Assembly: GCF_019748715.1 (NCBI RefSeq)
Contig: NZ_JACLBZ010000014.1
Span: forward strand, 62,001-126,000
Source: Sporosarcina aquimarina
GTDB lineage: Bacteria; Bacillota; Bacilli; Bacillales_A; Planococcaceae
Length of the DNA: 64,000 nucleotides
Direction: 5' to 3'
In this document: positions 44,277-55,696 of the stretch, one piece after another
How the letters are laid out: every line of letters starts with the position of its first letter
Numbering within the stretch: the stretch's first letter is position 1
The notes under the pieces: generated by a model
Seen by the model: the letters and a program-made list of their open reading frames with translations, nothing else
The model's database searches: none
Told to the model about the DNA's origin: nothing
Translations under genes and position numbers: made by a program

Positions 44277-45584
44277 ATGTCAACAAAACACGAACAAATC
44301 TTGCGCTACATTGAAAGTTTGGCAGTAGGGGAGAAGATTTCTGTACGCCAAGTAGCTAAAGCGCTAGAAGTAAGTGATGGTACTGCATACCGTGCGATTA
44401 AAGAAGCTGAAAATCAGAAGCTCGTCAATACAATTGAACGTGTAGGTACCATTCGTATAGAAAAAAAGAAAAAAGAAAATATTGAACGCCTGACATTTGC
44501 TGAAGTCATCAATATCGTAGATGGCGTGGTATTAGGTGGTCGCGATGGATTACATAAAACATTAACGAAATTTGTCGTTGGAGCTATGCAGCTTGAGGAT
44601 ATGATACGATACATCGATGCGGGTAGCCTGCTAATTGTCGGAAACCGTTTGAAAGCCCATGAAATCGCTATAAAAGCGGGAGCGGCGGTGCTTGTAACAG
44701 GCGGATTTGATGCGACGGAAGAAGTGAAGCATCTAGCAGATGAAATGAACTTACCTGTCATTTCCACGAGCTATGATACATTCACAGTGGCTACCATGCT
44801 CAATCGCGCCATTTATGATCAGTTAATCGAAAAAGAAATTTTATTAGTAGAAGACATATTGACTCCGCTCGCCCGTACGGTAACTTTGGCCCCGGAAGAC
44901 TCAGTTGATCAGTTTTTCGAAGTTAATCATCAGACGGCACACTCGGCTTATCCCGTCGTGGAGTCCGATGGAAAGTTGGTTGGGATCATCACGTCTCGTG
45001 ACGTCGTCAGTAAACCGGATATGGATACTGTCGGAAAAGTCATGACCCCGGATCCCATTACCGTCAATGGGAAAATGAGCGTGGCTTCGGCAGGTCACAG
45101 CATGATTTGGGAAGGCATTGATTTAATGCCAGTTGTTTCCGAAGCGGGAATACTCGAAGGGATCATCAGCCGTCAAGATGTCTTGAAGGCACTGCAAATG
45201 ACCCAGCGTCAACCGCAACAAGGTGAAACAATCGATGATATTGTAAAGAATCAAATGAAGGTCATTCCAAACGCGCCTGAAAAAATAGAATTCTCTGTTG
45301 TCCCTCAAATGACCAATCAATTCGGCTCTCTATCTTATGGCGCTATGCTCACAATCTTGAACGAAGCAGGCAGCCGAGCGATTCGTCTTCAAAAACGCGG
45401 AGAGAGCGTTCCTGAAAACGTCACGATTTATTTCATTAAACAAGTTCAGCTAGGTGCTGCAGTCACAGTTGTGCCGAAAATCTTGCACACGAGTCGGAGA
45501 TTCATCAAATTGGAAATAGAGCTCTTCTCGAATGACAGTATCGTGGCAAAAGCAATGGGGATGTTCCAACTTTTTGAGAAGTAA
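44277..45584 (+). CDS. ytoI: DRTGG/CBS/hot-dog regulator YtoI
   Basis: 435 residues. Domain order: N-terminal winged helix-turn-helix (QILRYIESLAVGEKISVRQV, VSDGTAYRAIKE), DRTGG domain (~75-185), two CBS motifs (~195-305, with IITSRDVV and IISRQDVLKAL), and a C-terminal hot-dog thioesterase-like domain (~330-435, QFGSLSYGAMLTI). CBS pairs usually bind adenosine nucleotides, so it may sense energy state and control transcription; this is inference. ATG 44277. Confidence 0.93.
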   Translation: MSTKHEQILRYIESLAVGEKISVRQVAKALEVSDGTAYRAIKEAENQKLVNTIERVGTIRIEKKKKENIERLTFAEVINIVDGVVLGGRDGLHKTLTKFVVGAMQLEDMIRYIDAGSLLIVGNRLKAHEIAIKAGAAVLVTGGFDATEEVKHLADEMNLPVISTSYDTFTVATMLNRAIYDQLIEKEILLVEDILTPLARTVTLAPEDSVDQFFEVNHQTAHSAYPVVESDGKLVGIITSRDVVSKPDMDTVGKVMTPDPITVNGKMSVASAGHSMIWEGIDLMPVVSEAGILEGIISRQDVLKALQMTQRQPQQGETIDDIVKNQMKVIPNAPEKIEFSVVPQMTNQFGSLSYGAMLTILNEAGSRAIRLQKRGESVPENVTIYFIKQVQLGAAVTVVPKILHTSRRFIKLEIELFSNDSIVAKAMGMFQLFEK

Positions 45585-45615
45585 CTTGGCTGGCTTCTAA
45601 CCGTGATTAAAAATA

Positions 45616-45650
45616 AAAAACTGATGCCGTTTGGACATCAGTTTTCGTTC
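45616..45650. terminator. Shared terminator of ytoI and ytpI
   Basis: AAAACTGATG / CATCAGTTTT stem, T-rich on both strands. The ytpI stop codon (45638-45640) lies inside the stem. Confidence 0.85.
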
Positions 45651-45958
45651 AATGCTCGCTCTTCTTCAACGAACTGCTTATAATGTTTCTTCGCTTTAAG
45701 ATTAAAGATCGCGACATAGCCGCCAAATACTATGAATATACCTGCCACCACATAGGTTAGAATACCTTCGAAAAACAGTATTTGATTGAGCCCAAAAAAG
45801 ATCAAAAGGGCACCAAGAGCAGATCCTGCCATGCTTGCATACATCTTTTTCCGGATCGGAAACATATGGCTGGTTCGAAATTGACGAGTCTTAAAAACGA
45901 AATAAAAAACGCCGGAAGCGACGATACCAAAAACGAATAAAAAATTGACCGTTCCCAT
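45638..45958 (-). CDS. ytpI: YtpI-like membrane protein
   Basis: 106 residues with three membrane segments (~4-22, ~42-62, ~68-88) and a basic loop between the first two (KTRQFRTSHMFPIRKK). Conserved neighbour of nrnA in Bacillales; function unknown. Start ATG 45958 with AGGC-rich leader, a weak ribosome site. Confidence 0.88.
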   Translation of the reverse strand: MGTVNFLFVFGIVASGVFYFVFKTRQFRTSHMFPIRKKMYASMAGSALGALLIFFGLNQILFFEGILTYVVAGIFIVFGGYVAIFNLKAKKHYKQFVEEERALNEN

Positions 45959-46075
45959 TAAAAAGCCTCCATTACATGAAAATAATCTATAGGTTTAAAC
46001 CTTTAGGTCATAATACATTGTAGCGGCTTTTAACAGGAATTGCGAATACAAGAACAAGAACTTGGGGGAATCCGC

Positions 46076-47017
46076 ATGAAAAGACAAATCATTGACACAA
46101 TTGAACGCTATCAAAAAATCATTATCCATCGACATGTCCGTCCAGACCCGGACGCATATGGCTCTCAAATGGGACTTAAAGAATTAATCAAAAAAAATTA
46201 TCCTGATAAAGAAGTACTGGCTGCAGGAACACATGATGAACTTCTCACTTATTTGGGGAAACCCGATCAGGTTACTGAAGCAGATTACGAAGGCGCACTC
46301 GTCATTGTTACAGACACAGCCAATACAGATCGGATAGATGGCGAATTCTTCAAACAAGGATCTTTTTTATTGAAGATTGACCACCATCCGAACGAAGATC
46401 CATACGGTGATGAGCGATGGGTGAATACGGAAGCCAGCTCTTGTTCGGAGATGATCTATACTCTTTTTGAAGAAGGTCAAGCATCGTATGGCTGGGAAAT
46501 TTCAACAGAAGCAGCTCGTTTTTTATTCGCTGGAATTGTGGGAGATACTGGACGTTTTATGTTCCAAAGCACTACAGAAAAAACATTTGAAATTGCGAGT
46601 TCACTTATCAAACAACCTTTTGATCGAACGAAATTATTTGCAGGAATGTATGAAGTAGAGCGTAAAATCTTGCACCTCCAAGGTTATATTTATCAAAACT
46701 TCACAATTGATGAACATGGAGCCGCGTATATTAAATTGACCCGTGAGATACTTGATCAATTTGATGTGACAGTTTCTGAAACTTCACAGCTGGTCGGTTC
46801 ATTAGGGAATGTCGAAGGGATCTGTGCGTGGATTATTTTCGTTGAAGAAGACGATCAAATCCGTGTTCGCTTACGCTCAAAAGGTCCTGTGATTAACACC
46901 TTGGCGATGCAATATAACGGAGGCGGGCATCCACTTGCATCCGGAGCATCGGTCTATTCGTGGGATGAAGCAAATGAAGTCATTGTGAAGCTAGCAGAAA
47001 TTTGTAGAAATTACTAA
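46076..47017 (+). CDS. nrnA: NanoRNase / pAp phosphatase NrnA (DHH-DHHA1)
   Basis: 313 residues from ATG 46076 after TTGGGGGAA. DHH motifs: HRHVRPDPDAYGSQ, VTDTANTDR, KIDHHPNED; C-terminal DHHA1 with QYNGGGHPLASGAS. It degrades 2-5 nt RNAs and dephosphorylates pAp in the cytoplasm. The next gene, dnaE, begins 20 bases after its stop. Confidence 0.96.
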   Translation: MKRQIIDTIERYQKIIIHRHVRPDPDAYGSQMGLKELIKKNYPDKEVLAAGTHDELLTYLGKPDQVTEADYEGALVIVTDTANTDRIDGEFFKQGSFLLKIDHHPNEDPYGDERWVNTEASSCSEMIYTLFEEGQASYGWEISTEAARFLFAGIVGDTGRFMFQSTTEKTFEIASSLIKQPFDRTKLFAGMYEVERKILHLQGYIYQNFTIDEHGAAYIKLTREILDQFDVTVSETSQLVGSLGNVEGICAWIIFVEEDDQIRVRLRSKGPVINTLAMQYNGGGHPLASGASVYSWDEANEVIVKLAEICRNY

Positions 47018-47036
47018 GCAGAGCTGAGGGATTGAA

Positions 47037-50000
47037 ATGAACCTGATGTATCCGCAAATCGTTACTGGCGCAGACTTATTGCGCGGAATCGTAAAGTTAG
47101 ATGAATTGGCTCCTCTTTTACAACAAAGGGGAGCTAGTTCGGCTGCAATCGTAAATAGTAAACTGTACGGTGTACGATCGTTCAGTAAGATGTTGTCAAA
47201 ATACGGCATACGTCCAGTGATCGGTCTATCAGTCAAAGTGTCGATTGAGGACAAAGATCTTCTTCTATATGTGTATGCAAAAAATCAATTAGGTTTTTCG
47301 AATCTAATGAAAATGAGCAGTGCCATATCGACACGTGAAGAGGAAAACCTACCGCTTTCTTGGTTGCATGCATATCGGGAAGGTTGCTGGGTCATTTGTG
47401 CGTTAACGGATTCTTCATGGGCTGCACACAGGACCGCTGAGATTGTGCAACAGTTAGTGGAAGCACAAGCGGATCAGTCGACGTTTATTGGGATTGGTCG
47501 ACCAGGCGGAGCAAAACACGCCGAAGAAGACCGCATGATCGAACTGGCAGGAGAATGTAAACTGCAAATTGCTGCATGCCATGAAACTCGTTTTCTGCAT
47601 GCGGAAGATTTTCCTTCCTATGAAGTGGCAACCGCGATTCGTAAAGGCTATAAATTAAATGACCCTCAAAAACCTCCGAATCGTTTTCGCCAAGCGTATT
47701 TACCTCAGGCACATGAACTGTCTGAATGGTTCCATGACCATCCCGAATGGCTGCTACTGACTACGGAAATTCTCAGTGCATGCCAAGTGAACATATCAAA
47801 TCAAGATTTTCAACTTCCTACATTTCCAATTCCTGCGGGACGAACCGCTATTTCCGTACTAACAGAAAAATGCCAGAAAGGTCTCCAGAGTCGTTTTCAG
47901 CAACTACCTGCTGAGTATGCAAAACGTTTGAACTATGAATTGGAGATCATTGAGCAGATGGGGTTCACTGATTATTTCTTGATTGTTGAAGATTATGTCC
48001 GCTATGCAAAAAACGAGAAAATACTCGTCGGTCCGGGCCGGGGTTCATCTGCCGGATCTTTAGTTGCCTTTGCTCTAGGTATCACGGAAGTAGATCCAAT
48101 TCATTATGGATTGCTATTTGAACGATTTTTGAATCCTGACCGTGTGACGATGCCGGATATCGACATCGATTTCGCAGATAATCGCCGAACGGAAGTGGTC
48201 AATTATGTGGCGGGTACATACGGCAAGCAACACGCGGCACAAATCATCACGTTTGGAACATTGTCAACGAAAGCTGTCGCAAGGAATATAGCGAGAGTTC
48301 TGGATTTCACTCCAGAAGAAGTACGTTTTATGTCCAATGAATTAAACAGTGGACGTTCATTCAAAGACACGGTCCAGCAGTCCCGAAAACTGCAGGATTG
48401 GATTTCGGTTGATCCTCGCAGAGCCCTTTGGCAGCAATCTGCGGAAAGACTGGAAGACTTGCCGAGAAACGCTTCCACGCACGCAGCGGGCGTTGTACTG
48501 TCGACCGATCCGCTTGTCAATTTTGTGCCGTTGCAAATTGGTACAGAAGAAGTATTTTTAACGCAGTGGGCCATGAAGGATGTCGAAGAGGCCGGCTTGT
48601 TGAAAATGGACTTTCTGGGTCTGAGAAATTTAACATTACTCGACAGGATTCGTTCAATGGTCCAGTACAATAAAAAATTGGAGATTGATTTTGAAAGCAT
48701 CCCGCTGGATGATCCGGCAACGTACACTTTGTTCAAAAAAGGGGATACGACAGGGATTTTCCAGTTTGAGTCACCTGGCATGCGGCGGGCATTGCAAACC
48801 ATTCGTCCGGATAATTTCAATGATCTGTACTCGGTAAATGCCTTGTACCGACCGGGACCGATGGAATTCATTCCTCTCTATAGCCGCCGTAAAAACGGAC
48901 AGGAGCCGACAACGTACGATATACCGGAATTACAGCCGATTTTAGCAGAAACATACGGAATCATCATCTATCAAGAGCAAATCATGAAAATCGCTGTTGA
49001 AATCGCCGGATTCACTTTAGCTGAAGCGGATTTATTACGACGGGCCATCAGTAAAAAGAATCAACAAGTGTTAGAAAAAGAGCGGCAGCATTTTATTGCA
49101 GGTGCAACGAAAAAAGGGTTTGATCATGCCAAGGCGAATAACGTCTATAATCTAATCGTCAAGTTCGCGGACTATGGTTTTCCGAAAAGTCATGCCGTTG
49201 CGTATACGTTAATTTCCTATCGCCTGGCTTTCTTTAAGGCAAATGAACCGACATATTTTTATGCGGCTTATCTATCTTCACTGACAGGCAGCAAAGATAA
49301 AATGATGGAACTAATTCGAGAAATTAAAGCGAAAGGAATGGAGATTCATCCGCCTTCCGTAACGAACAGCCGCTATTCGCATACTGTGGAAGGAAACGCT
49401 ATTCGTTTAGGCCTTGGGGCGATTAAAGGAGTGACCTTTGCTTTCTATCAGCAATTAGCTATTGCTAGAGAGAATCAACAATGGTCGTCGATGTTTGATA
49501 TGGCTATTGCTTTGGGTGCTGATCATTTCACTGAAAAGACATTGATTCCACTGATCAAAGCAGGTGCCCTAGATGGGTTCGGAGAGACACGAGCAGTTCT
49601 ATTGGCCTCTATCGATGCGGCACAATCGCATGCATTGTATATAGGGGATGACGCGCTAAGCGAACAATTCAAATTCAATTCACATCCGAAATACAATCCA
49701 GGCGGAACGATGGATCGTTTAACGGTGCTGGCCTTTGAACGTGATACCTTAGGATTTTATTTATCTGAACATCCTATAGAAGAGTTAAAACGCAATGCCA
49801 CCGATCTTATTCAGCCGATTTCATCTCTGCTTGATTTAAGGCCAGGCGCCAAAGTCAAATGTATGGGCATTATTTTATCGATTAAGCGGATCCGAACGAA
49901 AAAAGGAGAAGCAATGGCTTTTCTGACTCTGCAAGATGAGACGGAAGAAATTTCTTGTACAGTATTTCCGAAGCTTTATGCGCAAATTAGTGTTCACTTG

Positions 50001-50108
50001 AATGAAAACCAATTTGTTCAATTAGCAGGAACGATTGATTATCGAAATCATGCTGTTCAGGTAATCATTGACCAAATGACTCCCTTGTCGACTCATGAAA
50101 AAGAATGA
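47037..50108 (+). CDS. dnaE: DNA polymerase III alpha subunit DnaE
   Basis: 1023 residues, somewhat short for Firmicute DnaE (~1070-1115). The error-prone replicative polymerase extends RNA primers on the lagging strand before PolC. The catalytic triad begins in MPDIDIDF (Asp374/376) with the third Asp near 540; GPGRGSSAGSL and SKKNQQVLEKER are typical. HhH (~780-830) and OB fold (VKCMGIILSIKRIR, ~935-1005) complete it. The N-terminal PHP domain is degenerate: the usual HxHxxYS is replaced by YPQIVTGADLL, and LTDH by IVNSKLYG. It lacks metal ligands, so it has no PHP exonuclease. ATG 47037 follows GAGGGATTG. Confidence 0.96.
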   Translation: MNLMYPQIVTGADLLRGIVKLDELAPLLQQRGASSAAIVNSKLYGVRSFSKMLSKYGIRPVIGLSVKVSIEDKDLLLYVYAKNQLGFSNLMKMSSAISTREEENLPLSWLHAYREGCWVICALTDSSWAAHRTAEIVQQLVEAQADQSTFIGIGRPGGAKHAEEDRMIELAGECKLQIAACHETRFLHAEDFPSYEVATAIRKGYKLNDPQKPPNRFRQAYLPQAHELSEWFHDHPEWLLLTTEILSACQVNISNQDFQLPTFPIPAGRTAISVLTEKCQKGLQSRFQQLPAEYAKRLNYELEIIEQMGFTDYFLIVEDYVRYAKNEKILVGPGRGSSAGSLVAFALGITEVDPIHYGLLFERFLNPDRVTMPDIDIDFADNRRTEVVNYVAGTYGKQHAAQIITFGTLSTKAVARNIARVLDFTPEEVRFMSNELNSGRSFKDTVQQSRKLQDWISVDPRRALWQQSAERLEDLPRNASTHAAGVVLSTDPLVNFVPLQIGTEEVFLTQWAMKDVEEAGLLKMDFLGLRNLTLLDRIRSMVQYNKKLEIDFESIPLDDPATYTLFKKGDTTGIFQFESPGMRRALQTIRPDNFNDLYSVNALYRPGPMEFIPLYSRRKNGQEPTTYDIPELQPILAETYGIIIYQEQIMKIAVEIAGFTLAEADLLRRAISKKNQQVLEKERQHFIAGATKKGFDHAKANNVYNLIVKFADYGFPKSHAVAYTLISYRLAFFKANEPTYFYAAYLSSLTGSKDKMMELIREIKAKGMEIHPPSVTNSRYSHTVEGNAIRLGLGAIKGVTFAFYQQLAIARENQQWSSMFDMAIALGADHFTEKTLIPLIKAGALDGFGETRAVLLASIDAAQSHALYIGDDALSEQFKFNSHPKYNPGGTMDRLTVLAFERDTLGFYLSEHPIEELKRNATDLIQPISSLLDLRPGAKVKCMGIILSIKRIRTKKGEAMAFLTLQDETEEISCTVFPKLYAQISVHLNENQFVQLAGTIDYRNHAVQVIIDQMTPLSTHEKE

Positions 50109-50330
50109 AATAGAACAGAAAAAAAGCGTTAGCCAGACATGACACAAGACGCGTCATTGCTGGCTGTGCGCTGTACTATTACAAAGCGAGCGTTCAGTCA
50201 GTGCGAAATTTGACGGAAAAAAACTATCGAAACTTTCCCATTTATGCTTTACGGAGAGGAATCTTTTTTGTATGCTAGTAAGCAAGGTGGTCTGACCACT
50301 TTGCCGGCAGAACGAAAAAGGAGTTCTTTT

Positions 50331-50993
50331 ATGCAAAATTCACAATCGTCATCCAAGAGATTTTTGGATATTATCGGAGAGCTGCAATCGCTGATCAAAG
50401 AGCAAGGTATCCAATATGGCGATAAATTGCCCTCTGAGCGACATCTTGCCGAGCAGTTGCAGGTTAGCAGGACAGCAGTCCGAGAAGCGTTGCGCAGTAT
50501 GGAATTGCTTGGCTTGATTGAAACGAGACGCGGAGAAGGAACTTTTTTATCTGATTTTAAAAAACACCAATTGGTTGAGGTCCTCTCCACGTTTATCATG
50601 CAACAAGCTCGATCTGTCCAAGACGTTGTGGAAACTCGAATGATTCACGAACGTGCAGCCATCACCACTGTAACTGAAAATGAGGAACTGCGCGCATTGC
50701 CTGTTTGGAAGGGCATGCAAGTTAAATTAAATGAAGAAGAAGCTGTTTTCTTAAGAGAAGACGTGATACGTGAAACGATTATCGCGACGGAAAATCGACT
50801 TTCCTTAAAAATTTGGTTTTTATTGAAACAATATAGCGGAGTCTCTTTTGATGTGGCGATCATTGCCCCAGAAGAAATAGAGGTAGTGGGCGCTCTGTTA
50901 GAAGAAATGATGGCAGGCAATACACAGCAGGCCATAGCCTATTATGCACAATGGATGAACCGAGTCGAGGGAGAAAGAAGGGAAATGGAATGA
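50331..50993 (+). CDS. FadR-type GntR transcriptional regulator
   Basis: 220 residues from ATG 50331, after AAAGGAG; the frame is open upstream. Winged helix at ~20-80 ([20 protein letters not shown], then [16 protein letters not shown]), then a FCD-like helical domain, shortened and without a clear set of metal His. It overlaps accD by 4 bases (ATGA), so it is in the acc operon and may respond to fatty acid or acyl-CoA state. Its ligand is unknown. Confidence 0.9.
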   Translation: MQNSQSSSKRFLDIIGELQSLIKEQGIQYGDKLPSERHLAEQLQVSRTAVREALRSMELLGLIETRRGEGTFLSDFKKHQLVEVLSTFIMQQARSVQDVVETRMIHERAAITTVTENEELRALPVWKGMQVKLNEEEAVFLREDVIRETIIATENRLSLKIWFLLKQYSGVSFDVAIIAPEEIEVVGALLEEMMAGNTQQAIAYYAQWMNRVEGERREME

Positions 50994-51862
50994 GTATCCG
51001 AGAGTTATTTAAAAAGAAGTCAAAAGAAGAAAACCACACGATTCCATCAATGAAAAGCAAAAATGACGTACCAGAAGGCATCATGACTAAATGTCCTGAA
51101 TGTAAGTTTGTAATATTGACAAAAGACCTGATGAAAAACGCCAAAGTTTGCCCGGAATGTCAACATCATTACAAGATGACTGCACAGGAAAGAATCGAGC
51201 ATTTATTGGATGCTGAGAGCTTTGAATCAATGGATGATCACCTGAAAACAGAAAACCCTCTAGATTTTCCTTCCTATACGGAGAAAGTCCAGGCAGATTC
51301 AGAAGCGACAGGGTTAAATGAAGCAGTGTTAACAGGAGTCGGCACTATTCAAGGTAAGCAAGTTGCGGTTGCTATTATGGATGCGCATTTCAGAATGGGT
51401 TCAATGGGTTCTGTCGTAGGCGAGAAAATCACAAGAACTGTAGAAAAAGCAACGCAACTAGGAATTCCAATGTTGATCTTTTCCGCTAGCGGTGGGGCGA
51501 GGATGCAAGAAGGAGTCCTTAGTTTGATGCAAATGGCGAAAGTAAGTGTTGCTCTTAAACGTCATGCCAACAAGGGCTTGCTTTTTGTATCGATTATGAC
51601 CTATCCGACAACAGGCGGAGTCTCAGCAAGCTTTGCTTCTGTTGGAGATATCAATCTGGCGGAACCAAAGGCACTTATCGGTTTTGCTGGACGTCGTGTC
51701 ATTGAACAGACAGTCAGGGAGAAATTGCCGGAAGACTTCCAAACGGCAGAGTTCTTACTTAGTCACGGACAAGTTGATGCTGTCGTTCATCGATGCGATA
51801 TGGTGGATGTAATGGATAGAATTATTAAGCTTCACGCAGGGAAGGAGACGGATCGTGCATGA
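50990..51862 (+). CDS. accD: Acetyl-CoA carboxylase carboxyltransferase beta subunit
   Basis: 290 residues from ATG 50990. The N-terminal zinc ribbon has four Cys ([28 protein letters not shown]). The crotonase-like core includes [18 protein letters not shown] and [12 protein letters not shown]. With AccA it transfers CO2 from carboxybiotin to acetyl-CoA, first step of fatty acid synthesis. Overlaps the regulator upstream and accA downstream by 4 bases each. Confidence 0.98.
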   Translation: MSIRELFKKKSKEENHTIPSMKSKNDVPEGIMTKCPECKFVILTKDLMKNAKVCPECQHHYKMTAQERIEHLLDAESFESMDDHLKTENPLDFPSYTEKVQADSEATGLNEAVLTGVGTIQGKQVAVAIMDAHFRMGSMGSVVGEKITRTVEKATQLGIPMLIFSASGGARMQEGVLSLMQMAKVSVALKRHANKGLLFVSIMTYPTTGGVSASFASVGDINLAEPKALIGFAGRRVIEQTVREKLPEDFQTAEFLLSHGQVDAVVHRCDMVDVMDRIIKLHAGKETDRA

Positions 51863-52812
51863 GTAAAACATTAGCTTTTGAAGAACCCATCGTGAAACTG
51901 CGTGAAAAAATTAGTGAATTAGAAGAGTATACGACAGTAAATGATGTTGACCTTTCAACGGAAATCGTGAATTTGAAAAGCCGTTTGGCGAAATTGGAAA
52001 AAGATATTTATGAGAATATGGAGCCGTGGGATCGTGTACAAGTCGCTCGACACCCTATGAGACCGACAACTACTGACTATATCCAGTATCTTTTCGAAGA
52101 CTTTATAGAGCTTCATGGCGATCGGAACTTCGGTGATGACGAAGCGATTGTAGGAGGCATTGCATCATTTGACCAAATGCCGATCACAGTCATTGGCCAT
52201 CAGCGAGGGAAGGATACGAAAGAGAATGTCAGAAGAAACTTCGGAATGCCTCACCCGGAAGGATATCGCAAAGCGCTTCGTTTAATGAAGCAAGCCGAAA
52301 AATTCAATCGCCCAATTATATGCTTCATTGACACAAAAGGAGCTTACCCCGGGAAAGCCGCTGAAGAGCGTGGCCAAAGTGAAGCAATTGCACGGAACTT
52401 GGTGGAAATGGCAGGATTGAAAGTGCCTGTAATTTCGATTGTCATCGGTGAAGGCGGAAGTGGCGGGGCGCTGGCATTAGGCGTGGCCAACCATATCCAT
52501 ATGCTTGAGAACTCTACGTACTCTGTCATTTCACCAGAAGGGGCCGCTTCGATTCTATGGAAAGATCCAAAACTTGCGAAGCAGGCAGCGGAAGCGATGA
52601 AAATAACGGCTCCAGATCTTAAAGAAATGAACATCATTGATGAAATCATTCCTGAAGTTCTAGGCGGCGCCCACCGAGATGCAAATCAGCAAGCGATCGA
52701 GATTCGCGATACATTGCGCAGATCATTAAAAACGCTGTTTGAGTTGTCATCGGAAGCGTTAATCGATGCACGCTATGAGAAATTCCGTAATATCGGCGTG
52801 TTTTCTGAATGA
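51859..52812 (+). CDS. accA: Acetyl-CoA carboxylase carboxyltransferase alpha subunit
   Basis: 317 residues. Helical start, then crotonase-like domain with [36 protein letters not shown] and [15 protein letters not shown]. Partner of AccD in the carboxyltransferase tetramer. ATG overlaps the accD stop. Confidence 0.98.
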   Translation: MSKTLAFEEPIVKLREKISELEEYTTVNDVDLSTEIVNLKSRLAKLEKDIYENMEPWDRVQVARHPMRPTTTDYIQYLFEDFIELHGDRNFGDDEAIVGGIASFDQMPITVIGHQRGKDTKENVRRNFGMPHPEGYRKALRLMKQAEKFNRPIICFIDTKGAYPGKAAEERGQSEAIARNLVEMAGLKVPVISIVIGEGGSGGALALGVANHIHMLENSTYSVISPEGAASILWKDPKLAKQAAEAMKITAPDLKEMNIIDEIIPEVLGGAHRDANQQAIEIRDTLRRSLKTLFELSSEALIDARYEKFRNIGVFSE

Positions 52813-52877
52813 AAGGTGCGGAATAACCGCATCTTTTCATCCTTACATACTAATTTGATGTGAAAGGAGTGTGGAGA

Positions 52878-53837
52878 ATGAGGAAAATTGCAGTGTTGAC
52901 GAGCGGAGGCGACGCGCCTGGAATGAATGCGGCGATTCGTTCGGTTGTCCGGAAGGCGATATTTGAAGGCTTGGAAGTCGCAGGTGTATTCAATGGTTAT
53001 CAAGGGTTGATTGATGGGAAAATTGAACAGTTCCAACTTGGGTCGGTAGGCGATATCATTCAAAGGGGCGGAACTGTTTTACGTTCAGCCAGATGTCCTG
53101 AATTCATGACAGAAGAAGGCCGCCAAAAAGCAGTGCGACAGATTAAGCTTCACGGTATAGAAGGTATCGTGATCATCGGTGGTGACGGTTCTTTCCGCGG
53201 AGCTAATGAACTCGTCAAGCTGAATATACCGTGTGCTTGTGTACCGGCTACGATTGACAATGATATCAATGGCACAGAGTTTACGATTGGTTTTGATACT
53301 GCGCTCAACACGGTAATTGAAGCGATTGATAAAATCCGAGACACTGCCACCTCACATGAACGTTCATTTATCATAGAGGTCATGGGGCGGGATGCAGGTG
53401 ACCTGGCGTTATGGGCCGGCCTTGGCGGCGGAGCGGAGTCCATTCTACTTCCTGAAAAGGAGTTTGACGTGACTTCAGTCGTCAACCGTATAAAGAAAAG
53501 TGCTGATCGTGGAAAAAAACACAGTATTATCGTTTTGGCTGAAGGGATGATGCCCGCAAATGAATTGGCGGAGATTCTAAAAAAAGAAGCTAATGTCGAT
53601 ACGCGTGTTTCTGTTTTGGGGCATATTCAGCGGGGGGGTTCACCATCTGCACGAGACCGCGTCATTGCCAGCCAATATGGCGCACGTGCGGTTGAAGCTC
53701 TGATGGAAGGAAAAAGAAGTGCTGCCATTGGTATGAGAAATCATAAAGTGGTAGACTATAATTTAGAGGAAGTCTTTACGAAGCGAGAAAAGTTAGATCT
53801 GTCATTATTGGATTTAGCTGAAACTTTATCCATTTAA
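52878..53837 (+). CDS. pfkA: ATP-dependent 6-phosphofructokinase
   Basis: 319 residues, exactly the usual bacterial PfkA size. Makes fructose 1,6-bisphosphate. ATP site [19 protein letters not shown], catalytic [18 protein letters not shown], allosteric [14 protein letters not shown] chose ATG 52878, after AAAGGAGTGTGG. Operon with pyk. Confidence 0.98.
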   Translation: MRKIAVLTSGGDAPGMNAAIRSVVRKAIFEGLEVAGVFNGYQGLIDGKIEQFQLGSVGDIIQRGGTVLRSARCPEFMTEEGRQKAVRQIKLHGIEGIVIIGGDGSFRGANELVKLNIPCACVPATIDNDINGTEFTIGFDTALNTVIEAIDKIRDTATSHERSFIIEVMGRDAGDLALWAGLGGGAESILLPEKEFDVTSVVNRIKKSADRGKKHSIIVLAEGMMPANELAEILKKEANVDTRVSVLGHIQRGGSPSARDRVIASQYGARAVEALMEGKRSAAIGMRNHKVVDYNLEEVFTKREKLDLSLLDLAETLSI

Positions 53838-53880
53838 TTGTTATCACTAGAGTCTACATGACACAGAGGAGCGATAGTTA

Positions 53881-55641
53881 GTGAGGAAGACAAAAATTGT
53901 GTGTACAATCGGTCCAGCAAGTGAATCGTATGAATCACTGAATAAGCTGATTGACGCAGGGATGAACGTGGCACGTCTGAACTTCTCCCATGGCACCCAA
54001 GAAGAACATAAAGTACGTATCGAAAGAATTCGTAAGGCGGCTAAAGAAAGAGGAAAAGTCGTCGGGATTTTACTGGATACGAAGGGTCCTGAAATCAGAA
54101 CACATAAAATGAAGGACGACCAAATCGAGCTAGTCAGAGGACAAGCAATCGATATTTCGATGGAGGAAGTGCTTGGGACTGAAGAAGTTTTTTCAGTCAC
54201 GTATAAAGAGCTGATCAATGATGTAGATCGCGGTTCATTCGTACTTTTGGATGATGGACTGATTGAGCTGGAAGTTACCGGCAAAGATAATGACAAAGGG
54301 TTGATTCATACTAAAGTGATCAACGCAGGTCCATTGAAAAACAATAAAGGTGTTAACGTACCAAATGTTTCTGTACAGCTTCCGGGGATTACGGATAAAG
54401 ACAAAGAAGATATTCTGTTTGGTATTGAGCAAGGAGTCGATTTCATTGCAGCTTCCTTTGTTCGACGCGCAGCAGATGTGATAGAGATTCGCGAATTGCT
54501 TGAAAACAATAATGGCGGACAGATCCATATTGTGCCGAAGATCGAAAATCAAGAAGGCGTCGACAATTTGGATGCAATACTTCAATTATCAGATGGATTA
54601 ATGGTAGCTCGCGGAGACTTAGGCGTCGAAATACCGGCTGAAGAAGTTCCTTTGGTTCAGAAGATGATGATTAAGAAATGTAACCAGTATGGAAAGCCGG
54701 TTATTACGGCCACTCAAATGCTTGATTCCATGCAGAGAAATCCGCGCCCGACGAGAGCGGAAGCAAGCGACGTAGCGAATGCCATCTTGGATGGCTCTGA
54801 TGCAGTCATGCTATCAGGCGAAACGGCAGCAGGGATGTATCCAGTAGAGTCTGTTAAAATAATGGATAAGATTGCAGTTTCTACAGAAGACTCCATGGAC
54901 TTCCACTCGGTTGTTTCCTCCAGAACAAGAGGAAAAGAAGGAAACCTTACAGAAGCGATTGGACAAGCGGCTGCCTATACAGCTCTAAATCTTAATGTAA
55001 AAGTAATTTTGGCACCGACAGAAAGTGGTCAAACTGCTGAGATGATTGCGAAATACCGCCCAGGTGTTCCGATTATCGCAGTGACACGTTCTGAATCTGT
55101 TTCTAATAAACTGACACTCGTGTGGGGGGTATATCCTATCGTCGGCAAAAAAGCGTTGGATATTGATGGGATCCTCCAAGAATCTGTTGAAGAAAGTGTC
55201 AAGCATCAATACGTCACACATGGGGATGTCGTCATCATCACTGCAGGTGTTCCAGTTGGAGAAGCAGGTACTACTAACCTAATGAAATTGCATGTGATCG
55301 GTGATTTAATCGCACGCGGACAAGGTATCGGTAAAAATGTGGCGTTTGGAAAAGCGAAAGTCATCAATTCGGCAAGGGAAGCACTGACTCAAATAGCTGA
55401 AGGCGACATCATCGTGACGAAATCAACCGATCGTGATATGTATGCAGCGCTTGAGAGATGTGCAGGTATTATCACAGAAACTAGCGGGCTGACGAGTCAT
55501 GCAGCAGTAGTTGGTTTAAGTCTAGGTGTTCCTGTTATCGTCGGTGTTGAAAATGTAACATCAATAATTAAAAATGGAAGCGACATTACAATGGATGCAG
55601 CGAGCGGTGTTATCTACAACGGTCACGCGAAAGTATTGTAA
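53881..55641 (+). CDS. pyk: Pyruvate kinase with C-terminal PEP-utiliser-like domain
   Basis: 586 residues, as in Bacillus, ~110 longer than E. coli PykF. Makes pyruvate and ATP from [35 protein letters not shown], metal site [12 protein letters not shown], then allosteric domain and an extra C-terminal swivelling domain ([15 protein letters not shown], with the PPDK-like [10 protein letters not shown]). GTG start 53881 with GAGGAGCGATAG. Follows pfkA by 43 bases. Confidence 0.97.
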   Translation: MRKTKIVCTIGPASESYESLNKLIDAGMNVARLNFSHGTQEEHKVRIERIRKAAKERGKVVGILLDTKGPEIRTHKMKDDQIELVRGQAIDISMEEVLGTEEVFSVTYKELINDVDRGSFVLLDDGLIELEVTGKDNDKGLIHTKVINAGPLKNNKGVNVPNVSVQLPGITDKDKEDILFGIEQGVDFIAASFVRRAADVIEIRELLENNNGGQIHIVPKIENQEGVDNLDAILQLSDGLMVARGDLGVEIPAEEVPLVQKMMIKKCNQYGKPVITATQMLDSMQRNPRPTRAEASDVANAILDGSDAVMLSGETAAGMYPVESVKIMDKIAVSTEDSMDFHSVVSSRTRGKEGNLTEAIGQAAAYTALNLNVKVILAPTESGQTAEMIAKYRPGVPIIAVTRSESVSNKLTLVWGVYPIVGKKALDIDGILQESVEESVKHQYVTHGDVVIITAGVPVGEAGTTNLMKLHVIGDLIARGQGIGKNVAFGKAKVINSAREALTQIAEGDIIVTKSTDRDMYAALERCAGIITETSGLTSHAAVVGLSLGVPVIVGVENVTSIIKNGSDITMDAASGVIYNGHAKVL

Positions 55642-55648
55642 TTCATTC

Positions 55649-55684
55649 AGACCGCTGTTCTCATTATGAGAAGGCGGTCTTTTA
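55649..55684 (+). terminator. Terminator of pfkA-pyk
   Basis: AGACCGC.GTTCTCA / TGAGAA.GCGGTCT stem followed by TTTT. Confidence 0.85.
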
Positions 55685-55696
55685 GGAGGTTAATAT

